The position numbers and the translations under genes were made by a program. A stretch of DNA of 6,607 nt. Source: UBA1351 sp964563505 (GTDB lineage: Bacteria > Bacillota > Clostridia > Lachnospirales > Vallitaleaceae). Positions 6,201 through 6,607 of this stretch are shown one piece after another. The DNA lies in contig CAZLXW010000117.1 of the NCBI GenBank assembly GCA_964563505.1, positions 1 through 6,607 on the forward strand, in the 5' to 3' direction. Position 1 is the stretch's first letter; every line of letters starts with the position of its first letter. The notes beneath the pieces were generated by a model. That model was given only the letters and a program-made list of their open reading frames with translations. It searched no databases and was not told the DNA's origin.

Positions 6201-6607
6201 TTATAAATCTTCTGTTCGGATGACGCGTCCGACGATATGGCGACTTAGGTTTAATAGGTCGCCTATTTCTTTTTGAGTTAATTCAGATTCATGATAGATT
6301 CTTCGAATTAGCTGATTACGTATAGGATTTGGCTCCTGAAGTCTATCATATGATAAATGATATGCCTCTAGCTCCTCTTTTAGAATTTCCTTAGCCTTGT
6401 TGACGCGATGATAGAGATGGTCTTTAACATCAAAATTAACGGTGTGATCCATTTCATGATGAATACTGCTTAACAAGCGACTGGCTTTTTTATAATCCTT
6501 TTTATCAAAAAAATCATAAATGAAATTCTTATTAATTATTGATGAGTTAAAAGGAGTTAGATAGTCATCATAGCTTGAATATTTGTAGCTTAGTCCGGAA
6601 GTAATAC
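6201..6607 (-). CDS. C-terminal part of an IS200-like / REP-associated (Y1) transposase, 5' end outside the window
   Basis: The minus-strand frame is open from the right edge to TAA at 6203-6201, giving 134 residues. A TTG at 6476 could be read as a start, but the frame continues upstream of it without a stop and with family-like sequence, so this is the tail of a longer gene. Fragment residues 7-16, YKYSSYDDYL, match the WSSY-x-x-Y-type segment that follows the catalytic domain in REP-associated tyrosine transposases (COG1943 group). Next comes the DFFDKKDYKKASRLLSSIHHE helix region, and at about 108-131 a helix-turn-helix (LTQKEIGDLLNLSRHIVGRV) typical of the C-terminal extension of Firmicutes members. 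The catalytic HUH motif and Tyr would lie outside the window, so activity cannot be judged. It converges on ilvE across the inverted-repeat element. Confidence 0.7.
   Translation of the reverse strand, partial: ITSGLSYKYSSYDDYLTPFNSSIINKNFIYDFFDKKDYKKASRLLSSIHHEMDHTVNFDVKDHLYHRVNKAKEILKEELEAYHLSYDRLQEPNPIRNQLIRRIYHESELTQKEIGDLLNLSRHIVGRVIRTEDL

Noticed and set aside
6201..6476. Complete 91-residue gene starting at TTG 6476
   Set aside because: The frame continues open to the right edge with family-like residues (YKYSSYDDYL) and no binding site precedes the TTG, so it is the tail of a longer transposase-like gene.

Overview
The window is AT-rich chromosomal DNA, probably from a low-GC Gram-positive bacterium (Bacillota, most likely Clostridia-like). 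The evidence is strong AGGAGG-type ribosome binding sites before nearly every gene, occasional GTG starts, extended -10 promoters, a Bacillus/eukaryote-type branched-chain aminotransferase and a lipoprotein M23 peptidase. I cannot name the species from sequence alone.

Layout. At the left edge a minus-strand gene (1-1495, running off the window) encodes a secreted lipoprotein whose C-terminal part enters an M23/LytM peptidase domain. It diverges from a plus-strand cluster: gltX (glutamyl-tRNA synthetase, 1660-3129), ung (uracil-DNA glycosylase, 3133-3807, only 3 bases after gltX) and a small protein (3847-4320). The small protein has the fold signature of a response-regulator receiver, but its phospho-acceptor Asp, conserved Thr/Ser and conserved Lys are all replaced, and it ends in a leucine-zipper-like coiled coil. 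An 11-bp-stem hairpin (4326-4360) closes this cluster and also the convergent minus-strand gene for a 133-residue, three-helix membrane protein (4369-4770). That gene diverges from ilvE (branched-chain aminotransferase, 4956-6017) across a 185-bp interval that carries both promoters and, between them, a perfect 16-bp palindrome.

Right end. Fourteen bases (6018-6030 plus the stop-adjacent junction) after the ilvE stop begins a 164-bp noncoding block (6031-6194) bounded by near-perfect 26-bp inverted repeats; it looks like a MITE or other non-autonomous element. Just beyond it is the 3' part of a minus-strand gene (6201-6607, running off the window) resembling the C-terminal half of an IS200/REP-associated Y1 transposase, with a helix-turn-helix at its end.

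How it fits together. Most of the window is housekeeping: translation (gltX), base-excision repair (ung), amino-acid synthesis (ilvE) and cell-wall/envelope work (M23 lipoprotein). The less ordinary parts are the pseudo-receiver with its zipper, the palindrome between the divergent genes, and the inverted-repeat element beside a transposase-like gene. I saw no CRISPR array, tRNA, rRNA or T-box leader. No gene-free interval reaches 300 bases.
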